DNA of 64,000 nt from Bacillota bacterium (lineage in GTDB: Bacteria > Bacillota > Clostridia > Lachnospirales > Lachnospiraceae), in assembly GCA_023435895.1 (NCBI GenBank), contig JAEZLH010000011.1, positions 1-64,000 of the forward strand, given 5' to 3'. The notes beneath the pieces were generated by a model that worked only from the letters and a program-made list of their open reading frames with translations, made no database searches and was not told the DNA's origin. This document shows positions 1 through 9,537 of this stretch, in pieces (positions within the stretch are counted from its first letter, which is position 1; every line of letters begins with the position of its first letter). The translations under genes were made by a program, and so were the position numbers.

Positions 1-118
1 CAAAAGATGAGGCTCTTTTTCTATTCAGTTCGTTCACTTTTTAAATGAAAAGCAAAAAAAGTTAAAATCCAGTAATTATGCGGTGCTCCGCACCGTTAGA
101 AATAACTAGGTGAATAAT

Positions 119-268
119 CTAGGTTAATATATCTATAATTCTATAATTTTTTGACAATATATAATTTTTATTACATTCATTGCATCTCACGATGGGATTA
201 TTTTTTAGAAACAACTCACTAAATTTTATATAGCAATCATGGTTACATGTTACATTTTTAATTATCAT
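119..268 (-). CDS. Small Cys-rich protein, putative zinc ribbon (49 aa)
   Basis: A 49-codon frame starting with ATG and preceded, about 10 bases upstream, by a strong AGGAGGT ribosome site. The protein has a Cys-x3-Cys pair near the N terminus (VTCNHDC) and a Cys-x2-Cys pair near residue 29 (RCNEC), the layout of a small zinc-binding ribbon. No signal peptide or membrane segment is visible. It lies 64 bases downstream of the broken Rhs toxin tip on the same strand, the position where an immunity gene would sit, but nothing in it identifies it as immunity. Function unknown; the ribosome site and the paired cysteines are the case for it being real. Confidence 0.55.
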   Translation of the reverse strand: MIIKNVTCNHDCYIKFSELFLKNNPIVRCNECNKNYILSKNYRIIDILT

Positions 269-332
269 TATTCTACATACCTCCTATTTTAAACTATTAC
301 TAACCTAATATCTAGTTTGGATGATATAATAT

Positions 333-1350
333 TTATGGCAACTTATATAACGATAGCTCTTTACTATTGTCTGAACCAAAAACATATCTATATTCCGTAT
401 CCGTACAATAATCATCTGGGTAACTAAATAATTTAACTTTGTACAATGTATAATTACCCTTTGGTGGATCAGACCTAGTATCTATGTAAGAAATACCACC
501 TGCGAGTAGACCCCCCTATATCTAAGGTGCAGAGTCCTACAACTGCATCTATAGCAAGATGTGCAGCAGATTCTAAATCAACATCTAATCGACTTATTTT
601 ATATTCCTCTTTTGACACTTTAATAAAATTATAATCAACATTAGAACTCTGACTAATTCTCATGCTATAAGTTTTGCCTCTACATTTCTTATATACCTGC
701 AGAAATTCATCATCACTTGGTGTAGTCAAACTACTTCTTACTTCCGACCGTTGCACTTGCAAGCTCCCAAAAATTGTTATTTGACAGATTCTGCACATTT
801 GAAATGCTTGTCCTTTCTTTACCATAACCGTTCCAACATCAAGATTTCCAATTTTAGCTCCATTAATCAAAGCATTATTCACCGCATTAAATTCTGCACA
901 ATTTGCTACTGACCACTTTTCCAAACTTGGATTAGGCATCCGACTATGCAAAAGCTTACTAATATTATTAGATATTGACCCGCTATCTCCTTAATAAATT
1001 TTTCCTTTCACCTTATCTACAGCTGCTGAAGTAGCTCTTGGCCACTTACTTTTAGTAACTGTATCTCTTATTTGCGATGCCCGTTGCACCGCCATTTCTA
1101 TAGCATCAGCAATTTTACTAGCTGCTGCACCTCCGGCTACATACCTCCAATCGATTGAACCCGTCGAATAATATGAATATGCTGCCCCTGCTACAGCCCC
1201 AACTACTGCTCCTACAACTGCTCCAATTATCCGCCAAACTTGTCCGTTTGGATCAATCCTAATAACAGGATTATTACTACAGTATGCAAATACATTGTGA
1301 GATTGTAATTCACCAATATTTCCACCTAAAGAATCCGCATTCAAAGTCAT
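333..1350 (-). pseudogene. Rhs/WapA-type toxin C-terminal remnant with deaminase-like tip
   Basis: The 5' part (1350 to 991) encodes the conserved end of an Rhs core (NVFAYCSNNPV, then RIDPNGQ), followed by a Gly/Ala-rich hydrophobic stretch. A TAA at 991-993 stops it, but the same frame continues without another stop through 475. The continuation holds a CAE motif (NCAEFNAVNNAL) and a CxxC (MCRIC), the two zinc-binding signatures of cytidine-deaminase-fold toxin tips such as the YwqJ/SCP1.201 group. A second lesion lies at the run of six G (C6 on the plus strand, 511-516): the zero frame ends at 475, while the shifted frame runs on as a convincing tail to a TAA at 333-335. Only the last 40 or so residues of the Rhs core remain. 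Read as a decayed orphan toxin tip; the G6 shift could be a sequencing error, the TAA less likely so. Confidence 0.75.
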
Positions 1351-1401
1351 GAAGATAATAATTTAAATGTCATTGTATTAACAACTACTCCCAAAATGCA
1401 A

Positions 1402-1612
1402 TATAATAATGTTGTCTGTTAAATCAAATACAATTTTTGTTGTGTTTATTTATATATTTTTTCATCTTAAGTCGTTACAATGCTTTGACAGCGACATTAT
1501 CTGGCTTAGAACTTGTATATGTTGAAGCATAAAGGATATTAGTACCATGATTTATTACCTTAATTGATAGAGTAATCACCAATGTTAAAATTTTCAACGC
1601 CTTTAATCTTAT
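1402..1612 (-). pseudogene. Degraded duplicate of the lipoprotein gene at 2668-3195
   Basis: This stretch aligns base for base with the middle of the lipoprotein gene 1.3 kb away. Shared segments include the ones around GTTGTCTGTTAA, ACATTATCTGGCTTAGA, ACATAAAGGATAT/AGCATAAAGGATAT, ACCATGATTTATT and GTTAAAATTTTCAA. The copy carries small indels, several stops in the corresponding frame and an internal deletion of about 75 bases that removes the region coding for SSWDDMEFAFVEDIL in the intact gene. It has neither a start nor a signal peptide. A local duplication followed by decay explains it best. Confidence 0.8.
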
Positions 1613-1624
1613 TGATATAAATCA

Positions 1625-2431
1625 TCAAATTATTTTAAAACTATTTTTTAACTTTTCCCTTTTTAATGTATATATAGTATTTGAAAGTTTTTTAGCAGAT
1701 AAATCATTTGAATCTAATAGCAAACATTTATCAATCCACATAGTTGCACTCTCGAAATCCTGAATTTCCAAATATAACTCTGCAATAATTGTCATATTTT
1801 CAATATTATTTCTTTCTATTTCATCTAAGTATAAAAGAGTTTCTATAGCCATAGTGTAATTTTTAGTTTCTGAAAGCACCAAAGCCTTATTATATAATGC
1901 ATCAACAGAAGAGTTGTCAATGGAATAGGATATATCGTATTCCTCAATTGCTTTCTCATGTAAATTCATATCCGCATAACAATTCCCAAGATTTAGATGT
2001 GTTTCTGCTTGTTCAAAATCCAATGAAATAGACTTCTCATAACATTTACTAGCTTGTTCAATATTATTTATCTTATAATAATAAACTCCCATATAATAAT
2101 ATGCATCTTGATTTTCTAAATTTAATAAAACTGCTTTTTCAAAACATTGAAAAGCATCCTGAAATCTTTTTTGTTTAAGATATACCCTTCCCAAACTAAT
2201 AACTGGTACTTCATAATAAGGGTATTCATTAATTAATTCTCGTAAGATTTTAATAGCAGAATTATAATCGCACAAATTTAAATAACAACAACCAATATAA
2301 TTCTGACTATCAAAAACCCAATCCTCTGAATTACTTATTGCAATACATTTGTTAAAGTTGTAAATAGCTTTTTCATATTCTCCTTTTATATAACATTTTT
2401 CACCTAAGTTATAATACTCTTCGCAATCCAT
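1625..2431 (-). CDS. Tetratricopeptide repeat protein (268 aa)
   Basis: Almost the whole protein is built of TPR helix pairs of about 34 residues. Typical units include YYNLGEKCYIKGEYEKAI near the N terminus, AYYYMGVYYYKINNIEQA around 110 and THLNLGNCYADMNLHEKA around 145; six to seven repeats can be counted. No signal peptide, membrane segment or catalytic domain is visible, so it is probably a cytoplasmic scaffold. The ATG follows an AAGGAAA ribosome site. It sits between the decayed lipoprotein copy and the intact one, inside the degenerate toxin region. TPR proteins occur in polymorphic-toxin loci, but no specific partner can be named. Family assignment is firm, function is unknown. Confidence 0.85.
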   Translation of the reverse strand: MDCEEYYNLGEKCYIKGEYEKAIYNFNKCIAISNSEDWVFDSQNYIGCCYLNLCDYNSAIKILRELINEYPYYEVPVISLGRVYLKQKRFQDAFQCFEKAVLLNLENQDAYYYMGVYYYKINNIEQASKCYEKSISLDFEQAETHLNLGNCYADMNLHEKAIEEYDISYSIDNSSVDALYNKALVLSETKNYTMAIETLLYLDEIERNNIENMTIIAELYLEIQDFESATMWIDKCLLLDSNDLSAKKLSNTIYTLKREKLKNSFKII

Positions 2432-2465
2432 TTTCCTTATTTCCCATTCTACATATTTATTATGA

Positions 2466-2650
2466 TGTGAATTTTACATCTGCAGCATATTTCTCAATTA
2501 TGTCAGCCGATTTAACTAATATTTGATTATCAATTATAGTTTTTTCATATTTTAAAAACACTCAATTATTACTGATCATATTTCTGGCAGATTATCGTTT
2601 TATCATCTTTACTTGTAGCTTTCTCAATCTATTTAAACAAGTCTACCGCT
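2466..2650 (-). pseudogene. Decayed coding remnant, unknown family
   Basis: On the minus strand two stretches read like protein but are broken. The upstream one gives VDLFK-stop-IEKATSKDDKTII and ends in stops; the downstream one, in another frame, gives KTIIDNQILVKSADIIEKYA and ends at a TAA. The composition is clearly coding-like (Lys, Asp and Ile rich, amphipathic). There is no start codon with a ribosome site. It is probably the tail of a small gene inactivated by a nonsense change and a frameshift, in keeping with neighbouring decay. The family cannot be recognised by eye. Confidence 0.45.
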
Positions 2651-2667
2651 AGCCAGAATAATAATAG

Positions 2668-3195
2668 TTAGCGCATTACTAATGATTTATAACCTTTTAC
2701 AGTTATCTCATAGTTTTTATCCTCTATAAAACTAACAGATTCTTTTCTCACTTCAATACTTATCGTTAATTTTATTATATTACCATCAACAATTGTATTA
2801 TTTGTATTATCAAATGTTCCTGCTTTAATATATCCATCAAATATATTGTTGTCTGTTAAGTCAAATACAATTTTTTGTTGTGTTTGGTTTGATAATATAT
2901 TTTTTTCATTTTCAGTCATTACAACGCTTTTTACAACGACATTATCTGGCTTAGACCTTGTATATGCTGAAACATAAAGGATATAAGTACCATGATTTAT
3001 TTGCTTAATTGATGGAACTAACAAAATATCTTCTACAAAAGCAAATTCCATATCATCCCATGAAGAAGAATCCCCAGCGTTAAAATTTTCAATGCCTTTA
3101 ATCTTAAATTCAATGTAACTTTCTTTTATACTACATGAACATAAAGAAAGTATAAGTAATATACATATCACCTTCCGTAAACTTTTTTTTATCAT
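2668..3195 (-). CDS. Putative lipoprotein, unknown function (175 aa)
   Basis: The N terminus has a Lys/Arg-rich start (MIKKSLRK), a hydrophobic core and a lipobox-like end LCSC with the candidate lipidated cysteine at position 21, so it is probably exported and anchored to the outer face of the membrane. The mature part is beta-rich with Asn/Asp-rich turns and looks like a small sandwich domain; no family is recognised. The ATG follows GGAGATAGAG. A decayed second copy lies at 1402-1612, showing that this gene was duplicated locally. It sits among toxin remnants, but no immunity or effector signature is visible. Confidence 0.7.
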   Translation of the reverse strand: MIKKSLRKVICILLILSLCSCSIKESYIEFKIKGIENFNAGDSSSWDDMEFAFVEDILLVPSIKQINHGTYILYVSAYTRSKPDNVVVKSVVMTENEKNILSNQTQQKIVFDLTDNNIFDGYIKAGTFDNTNNTIVDGNIIKLTISIEVRKESVSFIEDKNYEITVKGYKSLVMR

Positions 3196-3319
3196 TCTCT
3201 ATCTCCTATAATAAATATTAGTTGGAAATAACATAAAATTAAATCACTACATTTTTCTATAATAACATGGCATAAGCTGTAACATCGAAAATAAACCTTT
3301 GCTTATACTTAATTTACAA

Positions 3320-3742
3320 TTAACCAATCAAGAAATTGTAATTAGGAATTGAATCATGTACTTCAGGCATATTTATTTCAATGACCTTCTGCGTATCCAC
3401 TTCTACAGGTACTTTAAATAATCTTGAATAAATTTCAGTTCCGGATTTAATTTCATCGTCAAATAGATGTTGACAGTTCAACGAATCAACAAATTTATAA
3501 CTAACTAATTGGTCATAAGGATTGTAATACTCAATTTCATCTTGTTTTGCCACTTCATCCGCTTTTTTGTATGCGTGTTCAGAGGATTGAGCTTTTACAA
3601 CAATAATTCGTTCTTCATACACATTAAATTTATCTTCGTAATGCTCATCTATTTTATCTTTATTTGGCTCTCCTGATATAGTACTTAAAAATAATAGTTT
3701 AACCGCATACCATCTCCAACTTGATCCTATTCTTTTCTTCAT
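3320..3742 (-). CDS. DUF4288 domain protein (140 aa)
   Basis: The sequence from WRWYAVKLLF through the acidic EHYEDKFNVYEERIIVVKA stretch and the Ala-rich SSEHAYKKADEVAK helix matches the DUF4288 pattern, as does the following NPYDQLVSYKFVDSLNC segment. This domain is a small alpha/beta module of unknown function, often found near toxin-immunity or restriction loci in Firmicutes. The ATG at 3742 is preferred over the GTG three codons upstream because AGGAG lies eight bases before the ATG. The protein has no signal peptide. The final 20 residues look like an ordinary tail. Family assignment is from memory of the domain, function unknown. Confidence 0.7.
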   Translation of the reverse strand: MKKRIGSSWRWYAVKLLFLSTISGEPNKDKIDEHYEDKFNVYEERIIVVKAQSSEHAYKKADEVAKQDEIEYYNPYDQLVSYKFVDSLNCQHLFDDEIKSGTEIYSRLFKVPVEVDTQKVIEINMPEVHDSIPNYNFLIG

Positions 3743-3961
3743 ATTCTTCACTCCTATCGTTAATTTTAGATTTTACTAATATGTAATACTTAAACAATCA
3801 TGTTTATATCAACTATGCTCTCAAAAATAATTACTTAACTGAGTTTAGACTTTTATTGTATTCCTTAATTATATCGCCTTTGAGATTGAATGTAAAATAT
3901 TAGTTGTCATCGTCATACTGCTTTCCGGTTACTTGTCCATTCACCCATCTCCAAACACAAC

Positions 3962-3998
3962 AAAAAAGAGTAACAGATCTCTTCCAACCCGCTACTCT
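3962..3998 (-). terminator. Intrinsic terminator after the PrcB-like gene
   Basis: AGAGTA and TACTCT arms enclose a partly paired loop and are followed, on the minus strand, by six T. It lies 15 bases beyond the stop of the PrcB-like gene. Confidence 0.65.
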
Positions 3999-4012
3999 CT
4001 TTCACACTCTTC

Positions 4013-4429
4013 CTATTCAAATACAACATTCTCATCCCGTCGTTCCAATTTCACCACAACATATGGATAAGTCAGGCTCTGTGTAACCTGGGCATCCTTT
4101 GATGGTCCGACTAGGTTTGTGGCGATATATATTGCGTTCTTTGTTAAATAAAGCTGATCTACCGTAATACTATAGCCTCCGGTTCGCTGTTCTCCATATC
4201 CCCTTACAATATAGAGACTGTCTTTGTTTGTATAGGTCATCTTAAATGGAACTTCCTTTTTCTCATCAATGAACTCCTTTAGTTCTCCGGGAATATCCGC
4301 ATCCTCCACCACGGTAAAATCGAGATCTTTGATTTTCTTTACATCCGTATTCATGGATTTGCAGCCGGTCAGTGCGGCAGAAATCAATACTATGGTTAGA
4401 AGCAGAACCGCAATTGCTGATCTCTTCAT
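4013..4429 (-). CDS. PrcB_C-type lipoprotein (138 aa)
   Basis: A signal peptide (MKRSAIAVLLL) leads to the lipobox ALTGC, so the mature protein should be lipid-anchored outside the membrane. The C-terminal half, GYSITVDQLYLTKNAIYIAT followed by VTQSLTYPYVVVKLER, matches the PrcB C-terminal domain, named after a subunit of a Treponema surface protease complex. The start at 4429 is chosen because GGAGG lies seven bases upstream of that ATG; an ATG four codons earlier overlaps this ribosome site. It is monocistronic, with a terminator behind it. It likely has a binding or accessory role at the cell surface; no protease partner is encoded nearby. Confidence 0.75.
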   Translation of the reverse strand: MKRSAIAVLLLTIVLISAALTGCKSMNTDVKKIKDLDFTVVEDADIPGELKEFIDEKKEVPFKMTYTNKDSLYIVRGYGEQRTGGYSITVDQLYLTKNAIYIATNLVGPSKDAQVTQSLTYPYVVVKLERRDENVVFE

Positions 4430-4647
4430 ACAAACCTCCATAAGATAATCACTTATTCCATTCTATGAATCTTATGAATAAAAAATTCAATATAGCGTAT
4501 TTCTTCCTTCTGATTCCCATGATGTTTTAAATAGTTACATCACTGACACCTAATTCTAACCACTAAGTGACAGACGGTTCAACCTATATCACTCCTCATT
4601 CCTCTAACCCACTTATCCTATAAGACGGTACCTATTCATAAACATTA

Positions 4648-7230
4648 TTACTTCACACTAGCAACCAGCTGATTATTCCTTACATCAATCATAATAATAT
4701 CCTGTGGCTTTACCTGATCACTAAGAATCAGTCTTGCGCTTAAGGTCTCCACGTTCTTTTGAAGATAGCGCTTTAAGGGTCTTGCTCCATAGATGGGATC
4801 ATAAGCACTGTCCGCAATCAGCTGTTTCGCGGCCTCCGTCAATTGAATCGTAATTTCTTTATCTTCCAGTCGTTTATTCAAATCCATAATCAATAGATCC
4901 ATAATTCCAGAGATGTTCTCCCTGGTAAGGGGCTTGAACAGAATAATTTCATCCAGGCGGTTTAGGAATTCAGGGCGAAAATGTGCCTTTAATTCATTCA
5001 TAACCAGATTTTCACTAGCTTCACTTATTTCCCCGGAATCCTCGATACCTTCCAACAGATATCTGGAACCGATATTGGAGGTAAGAATAATGATAGTATT
5101 CTTAAAGTCCACCGTTCTTCCTTGTGAATCCGTGATGCGACCATCATCCAGCACCTGCAGCAATACATTGAATACATCCGGATGTGCCTTTTCGATCTCA
5201 TCAAATAATACTACGGTATAGGGTTTGCGTCTAACAGCCTCCGTTAGCTGACCTCCCTCTTCATAACCGATGTATCCGGGAGGCGCTCCGATTAATCTGG
5301 CAACCGAGTGTTTCTCCATATACTCGCTCATATCAATACGAACCATATTATGCTCGTTGTCAAATAAATTCTCTGCCAGCGCTTTCGCCAGCTCGGTCTT
5401 TCCCACACCAGTGGGACCTAAGAATAGGAAGGAACCAATTGGCTTTGTTGGATCTTTAATGCCTGCCTTGGAACGAAGAATTGCATCGGACACCTTATCC
5501 ACTCCTTCTTCCTGGCCAAGTACCCTCTTATGAAGTTCATCGGACAGATGGAGCGTCTTGCTGCGTTCCCCTTCTGTAAGCTTAGTAATCGGAATACCCG
5601 TCCAGCGGGATACGATTCTTGCAATCTCCTCCTCACTTACATTTTCATGCACCAGCTGTTGCTCTTCTTTTCTAAGACGTTCTTCTTCTGCCTGTAAATG
5701 ACGCATAAGCTCTGGCAAGCGACCGTATTTTAATTCTGCTGCCTTATTTAGATCATAGCTTCTTTCTGCCAGCTCTATCTCATTATTTAAGCTCTCCAGT
5801 TCTTCTCTGAGCTTATGAACCTTCTCCACAGATGCCTTTTCCTTATCCCAGGTTGCCTTGGCAAAGGAGAATTGATCCCTTAACTCCGCGAGCTCCTTTT
5901 GCAAATCCATAAGACGATCCGCACTGAGTCTGTCACGCTCTCTTTTAAGCGCGGCCTCCTCAATCTCCATCTGCATGATTCTGCGCTGCATATCATCCAG
6001 TTCCGTAGGCATAGAATCTAACTCCGTCTTTATGAGGGCACAAGCCTCGTCCACAAGATCAATAGCTTTATCCGGCAGAAAGCGATCAGAGATATATCTG
6101 TTTGATAAGGTTGCTGCACTCACCAATGCACTATCCGTAATCTTTACACCGTGGAACACCTCGTAGCGTTCTTTTAGCCCTCTCAATATGGATATGGTGT
6201 CTTCCACGGTAGGCTCTTCCACCAAGACTGGTTGGAAACGACGTTCCAATGCGGCATCCTTCTCAATATTTTGTCGATATTCATTCAGTGTCGTTGCGCC
6301 GATACAATGCAATTCTCCTCTGGCGAGCATGGGCTTTAGCATATTCCCCATATCCATGGAGCCCTCTGCCTTTCCAGCACCAACGATGGTATGAAGCTCA
6401 TCGATAAAGAGAATTATCTGTCCCTCGCTCTTAACGACCTCCTCTAACACTGCCTTAAGTCGTTCTTCAAATTCTCCCCGGTATTTTGCTCCTGCTACCA
6501 ACGAACCCATATCCAGTGCAAACAGTTTCTTGTCCTTCAGTGATTGAGGAACATCCCCTCTTACGATTCTCTGGGCAAGACCTTCTACCACGGCAGTTTT
6601 ACCAACACCGGGTTCACCAATTAGAACTGGATTATTCTTTGTCTTTCTGGATAATATTCTAATTACATTACGAATCTCGCTGTCACGTCCGATTACCGGG
6701 TCAAGCTTTTGTTCCCTTGCGCGAGCCACCAGATCATAACCGTACTTCTCAAGAGTATCATAGGTTGCTTCCGGATTATCGTTGACCACTCTTTGATTAC
6801 CTCGCACTGACTGGAGTGCCTTCAAGAACTCTTCTCGGGTAATTCGAAACTCCTGTATTAACTGTTTTACTTCCTTGTTCGGTTGCTTTAACATGCTTAG
6901 GAATAAATGTTCCACCGATACATAGGAGTCTCCCATCTGTTTTGCTTCCTCTTCTGCCGTAATCAGAATCTTATTCAGGTCATTGCTAAGATACAACTGG
7001 CCACCGCTTACCTTAGCTCTCTTGTTCAGCAATCCTTTTACCTGTGCAAGAAATACCTCTGTTGTAATATCCATCTTCTCCAGTAGCTTCTTGATTAAGC
7101 TGTCTTCTATAGTAATCAAGCTGTAGAGCAGATGCTCCACGTCTATCTCCTGATGACCATATTCATAGGCCAAACTTTCACACTTTTGAACTGCCTGTAC
7201 TGAATTCTGAGTGAATTTATTAATATTCAT
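4648..7230 (-). CDS. clpB: ATP-dependent disaggregase ClpB (860 aa)
   Basis: A full-length Hsp100 disaggregase that, with DnaK, pulls apart aggregated proteins in the cytoplasm. In order: an N-terminal Clp_N repeat domain (about residues 1-145), the first AAA+ module with Walker A GEPGVGKT near 205 and Walker B LFIDELH, a long coiled-coil M domain (about 410-520) that distinguishes ClpB from ClpA/ClpC, the second AAA+ module with Walker [10 protein letters not shown] near 605 and Walker [10 protein letters not shown], and the D2-small domain. There is no ClpP-binding loop that I can recognise. The start at 7230 is chosen for the AGGAGGAGC ribosome site nine bases upstream; a longer frame to 7278 lacks one. 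A sigma-A-like promoter lies at 7301-7329. No CIRCE (HrcA) element and no clear CtsR heptad repeat are seen upstream. Confidence 0.97.
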   Translation of the reverse strand: MNINKFTQNSVQAVQKCESLAYEYGHQEIDVEHLLYSLITIEDSLIKKLLEKMDITTEVFLAQVKGLLNKRAKVSGGQLYLSNDLNKILITAEEEAKQMGDSYVSVEHLFLSMLKQPNKEVKQLIQEFRITREEFLKALQSVRGNQRVVNDNPEATYDTLEKYGYDLVARAREQKLDPVIGRDSEIRNVIRILSRKTKNNPVLIGEPGVGKTAVVEGLAQRIVRGDVPQSLKDKKLFALDMGSLVAGAKYRGEFEERLKAVLEEVVKSEGQIILFIDELHTIVGAGKAEGSMDMGNMLKPMLARGELHCIGATTLNEYRQNIEKDAALERRFQPVLVEEPTVEDTISILRGLKERYEVFHGVKITDSALVSAATLSNRYISDRFLPDKAIDLVDEACALIKTELDSMPTELDDMQRRIMQMEIEEAALKRERDRLSADRLMDLQKELAELRDQFSFAKATWDKEKASVEKVHKLREELESLNNEIELAERSYDLNKAAELKYGRLPELMRHLQAEEERLRKEEQQLVHENVSEEEIARIVSRWTGIPITKLTEGERSKTLHLSDELHKRVLGQEEGVDKVSDAILRSKAGIKDPTKPIGSFLFLGPTGVGKTELAKALAENLFDNEHNMVRIDMSEYMEKHSVARLIGAPPGYIGYEEGGQLTEAVRRKPYTVVLFDEIEKAHPDVFNVLLQVLDDGRITDSQGRTVDFKNTIIILTSNIGSRYLLEGIEDSGEISEASENLVMNELKAHFRPEFLNRLDEIILFKPLTRENISGIMDLLIMDLNKRLEDKEITIQLTEAAKQLIADSAYDPIYGARPLKRYLQKNVETLSARLILSDQVKPQDIIMIDVRNNQLVASVK

Positions 7231-7300
7231 GTCTGCTCCTCCTTGTATAAGATAACTTTTCTTCTTTAAATTATTCATTTGTAATACTTGTTATACACAT

Positions 7301-7329
7301 AATATAACACGCAATTTTAAGATTGACAA
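7301..7329 (-). promoter_or_regulatory. Sigma-A-like promoter for clpB
   Basis: Reading on the minus strand, TTGTCA (7324-7329) and TATATT (7301-7306) are separated by 17 bases, ending about 70 bases before the chosen clpB start. Confidence 0.55.
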
Positions 7330-7423
7330 TACTAAATTTCTGTAACTTTGAAATGTTCTATTTACCACAAACACCCTATCAATAGATTTCGGATTATCGT
7401 TCCTGCCTGACCTCTTAACTTTC

Positions 7424-7568
7424 CTAAAAGCACTCTATATTCTTCTTTACATAATCCACTATTAACTGCTGCAAATATTCTTTTTCCCCATCAAAATAAT
7501 CCTGAAGCTCCTGCCTAAACACATAACAATACTCCAACCCCCAACATATGCCACTTTGTTATCTTCAT
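7424..7568 (-). pseudogene. Small frameshifted ORF (about 47 aa if repaired)
   Basis: ATG at 7566-7568 follows a GGGGAGG ribosome site and opens as MKITKWHMLG. The frame closes after 17 codons, but skipping one base in the run of five G just after the second ATG gives a continuous, coding-like peptide (LEYCYVFRQELQDYF, then a Gln/Leu/Val-rich helix) ending at TAG 7424-7426. The 145-base span is a multiple of three plus one, as expected for one inserted base. It is either a recently broken small gene or a sequencing slip in G5. It accounts for part of the otherwise empty 750 bases between clpB and the LysM gene; the rest shows only AT-rich sequence. Confidence 0.45.
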
Positions 7569-7978
7569 GCTTCCTCCCCTATTTCATTCTTTTATATAAA
7601 TCCCAATAGTTTTATCCCAAAACTTTACTGCCTTATGCGATTCCTACTCAAAACCATTGTTATCGATCCACAATACACTTTCTCATGAGTGCGACAATCA
7701 TGTAAAATTACTGTCCATCTAACAGCAGGATAGAATTACTAACAATATTACAGATACTGTGGTTAAAGTCTTGAGCACTGCACTCATTAACACCCATAAT
7801 TTTACTATAGCAAGCTTTTGCTACTATTATTATAAAAGTTTGTCCAGCTTTGAACATTACTTAAGAATATAATATAATATTTTCAATTGATATGATTCAT
7901 TTACAAAAATTTTTTTAGTACGTAGTATCTATGCTTTCATTGCATATATTATATTAATTCAATTCATTGAGGAATCCT

Positions 7979-9277
7979 ATGGAGCTCTATATTGTTCAAC
8001 CCGGTGATACAATAGAGGGAATTGCCAGCAAATTCAATATGACAGTTGAGAGATTGGTTAGCGATAATGGATTAATCAATTCCTATACTTTGGTTCAGGG
8101 TCAAGCATTGGTTATCCTTCATCCTCAAACGACTTATATAGTAAAAGATGGTGACACAATATCTTCCATTGCTGAGCTTAACGGGATTCCCCCCATCCAA
8201 TTAATCAGGATGAACCCTTTTCTATATAATAGAACTTATATATATCCGAGCGAAACCTTAGCAATTCGTTGTAACACCTCACAGCAATTAATTACAAATG
8301 GCTTTACTTTCTCACATATAAATAGACAGACTCTAATGAAGTCCCTACCCTATTTAACCTATCTTTCTATATTCAATTATCGCATCTCAAAAGGCGGTAA
8401 GATTACCTCATATGATGACGATGCAGATATAATTAGTATATCAAAGTCCTATGATACAGTGCCTCTTTTAATGATTTCTGCATTATCACCCACTGGGGAA
8501 CTGGATTTGGAGTATATTTATAATTTGTTACTGGATGAGGAAGAGAAGGAGCTCTTAACCGTGAATTTATTAGGAATAATAAAATCAAAGGGCTTTTTAG
8601 GAGTGAATGCCTTAATGACAAATATAAACAATGCTAATCAAACGCTGTACATTAATGCATTATCCAAGCTCTCCGATGCAATCAGAGCGGAGGGATATCT
8701 TTTTATTCTTACCATTAATCCGAATATACAAGTAAGCAATACAGGGCAAATCACCTACGAAGAACTTGATTTTAACGCACTTTTAAAAATAGTTGATAAC
8801 TTAATTTTTATGCAAGAGGTTTGGGGGAAAAATTATAATCCTCCCTCACCTGTTATTTCCGTTCCAGCCATTCGCACCTTTATAAATTATGTAACAGGTT
8901 TAATTCCGCCCCAAAATTTATTGACTTGGATTCCGCTTATTGGCTATGACTGGCCTTTGCCCTTCGTTCCAAATACATCCTATGCTAATTCGTTGTCTCT
9001 AAGCTCCACTATAGTACTGGCATCCTCCCAGGATTCAATAATTAATTTTGATGATGCTTCCTTAACACCATATTTCAATTATGTAGGTTCCTTTGATAAT
9101 TCACCAGAAGAACATATCGTTTGGTTTATTGATGCAAGAAGTATCGATGCGATCAATAATATCAAGGAGGAATACCAACTGGCGGGTACTGCTATCTGGA
9201 ATATTATGAACTACAATCAGCAATTATGGTCAATCCTTTCATCTCGATTTGATATCGTCAAACTGCCGATTCAATAG
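7979..9277 (+). CDS. LysM / GH18-fold protein, SleL/YaaH-like, catalytic motif lost
   Basis: Two LysM domains (about residues 1-46, starting MELYIVQPGDTI, and 51-96, starting TTYIVKDGDTI) precede a GH18-like barrel of the kind found in the spore cortex hydrolases SleL/YaaH. LysM binds peptidoglycan or cortex. In active members the strand-4 motif reads G-V-N-I-D-F-E; here the aligned stretch is GFLGVNALMTNIN, so both the catalytic Glu and the flanking Asp are gone and hydrolysis is not expected. The architecture, length and downstream tail remain intact, so this is an ordered protein, not an obvious pseudogene. A binding or structural spore role is the simplest inference. The ATG at 7979 has GAGGA five bases upstream; a TTG at 7967 is less likely. 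No signal peptide, typical of proteins loaded into the forespore or coat. Confidence 0.8.
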   Translation: MELYIVQPGDTIEGIASKFNMTVERLVSDNGLINSYTLVQGQALVILHPQTTYIVKDGDTISSIAELNGIPPIQLIRMNPFLYNRTYIYPSETLAIRCNTSQQLITNGFTFSHINRQTLMKSLPYLTYLSIFNYRISKGGKITSYDDDADIISISKSYDTVPLLMISALSPTGELDLEYIYNLLLDEEEKELLTVNLLGIIKSKGFLGVNALMTNINNANQTLYINALSKLSDAIRAEGYLFILTINPNIQVSNTGQITYEELDFNALLKIVDNLIFMQEVWGKNYNPPSPVISVPAIRTFINYVTGLIPPQNLLTWIPLIGYDWPLPFVPNTSYANSLSLSSTIVLASSQDSIINFDDASLTPYFNYVGSFDNSPEEHIVWFIDARSIDAINNIKEEYQLAGTAIWNIMNYNQQLWSILSSRFDIVKLPIQ

Positions 9278-9537
9278 ATTCGCATTTTTGTTCGTACAAG
9301 CTTGTTCACTTCATTCTCATTTCAAATCCCATGCTCACTCAGTTTTAAAACAATTCTTAGCCCATATCAAAATCATCTTTTTCACATAACCTTGCCCATC
9401 TTATCTTTCAAACTCAACAACATCTGCTTATTAAATAGCACAATTGCTATTTTTCCTTCAGGCACGTTTATCTATAATTTGTTACAGGAACAACATAATC
9501 ATATTAACGCGAATAAAACCGCAGAAAGAAGGCAGCT

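Noticed and set aside
78..97. GCGGTGC/GCACCGT hairpin as terminator
   Set aside because: Short stem without an adjacent T run; could be chance.
3900..3960. Minus-strand fragment reading WRWVNGQVTGKQYDDDN
   Set aside because: Looks like the end of a protein, but only about 20 codons remain before stops or the terminator of the next gene; too short to call.
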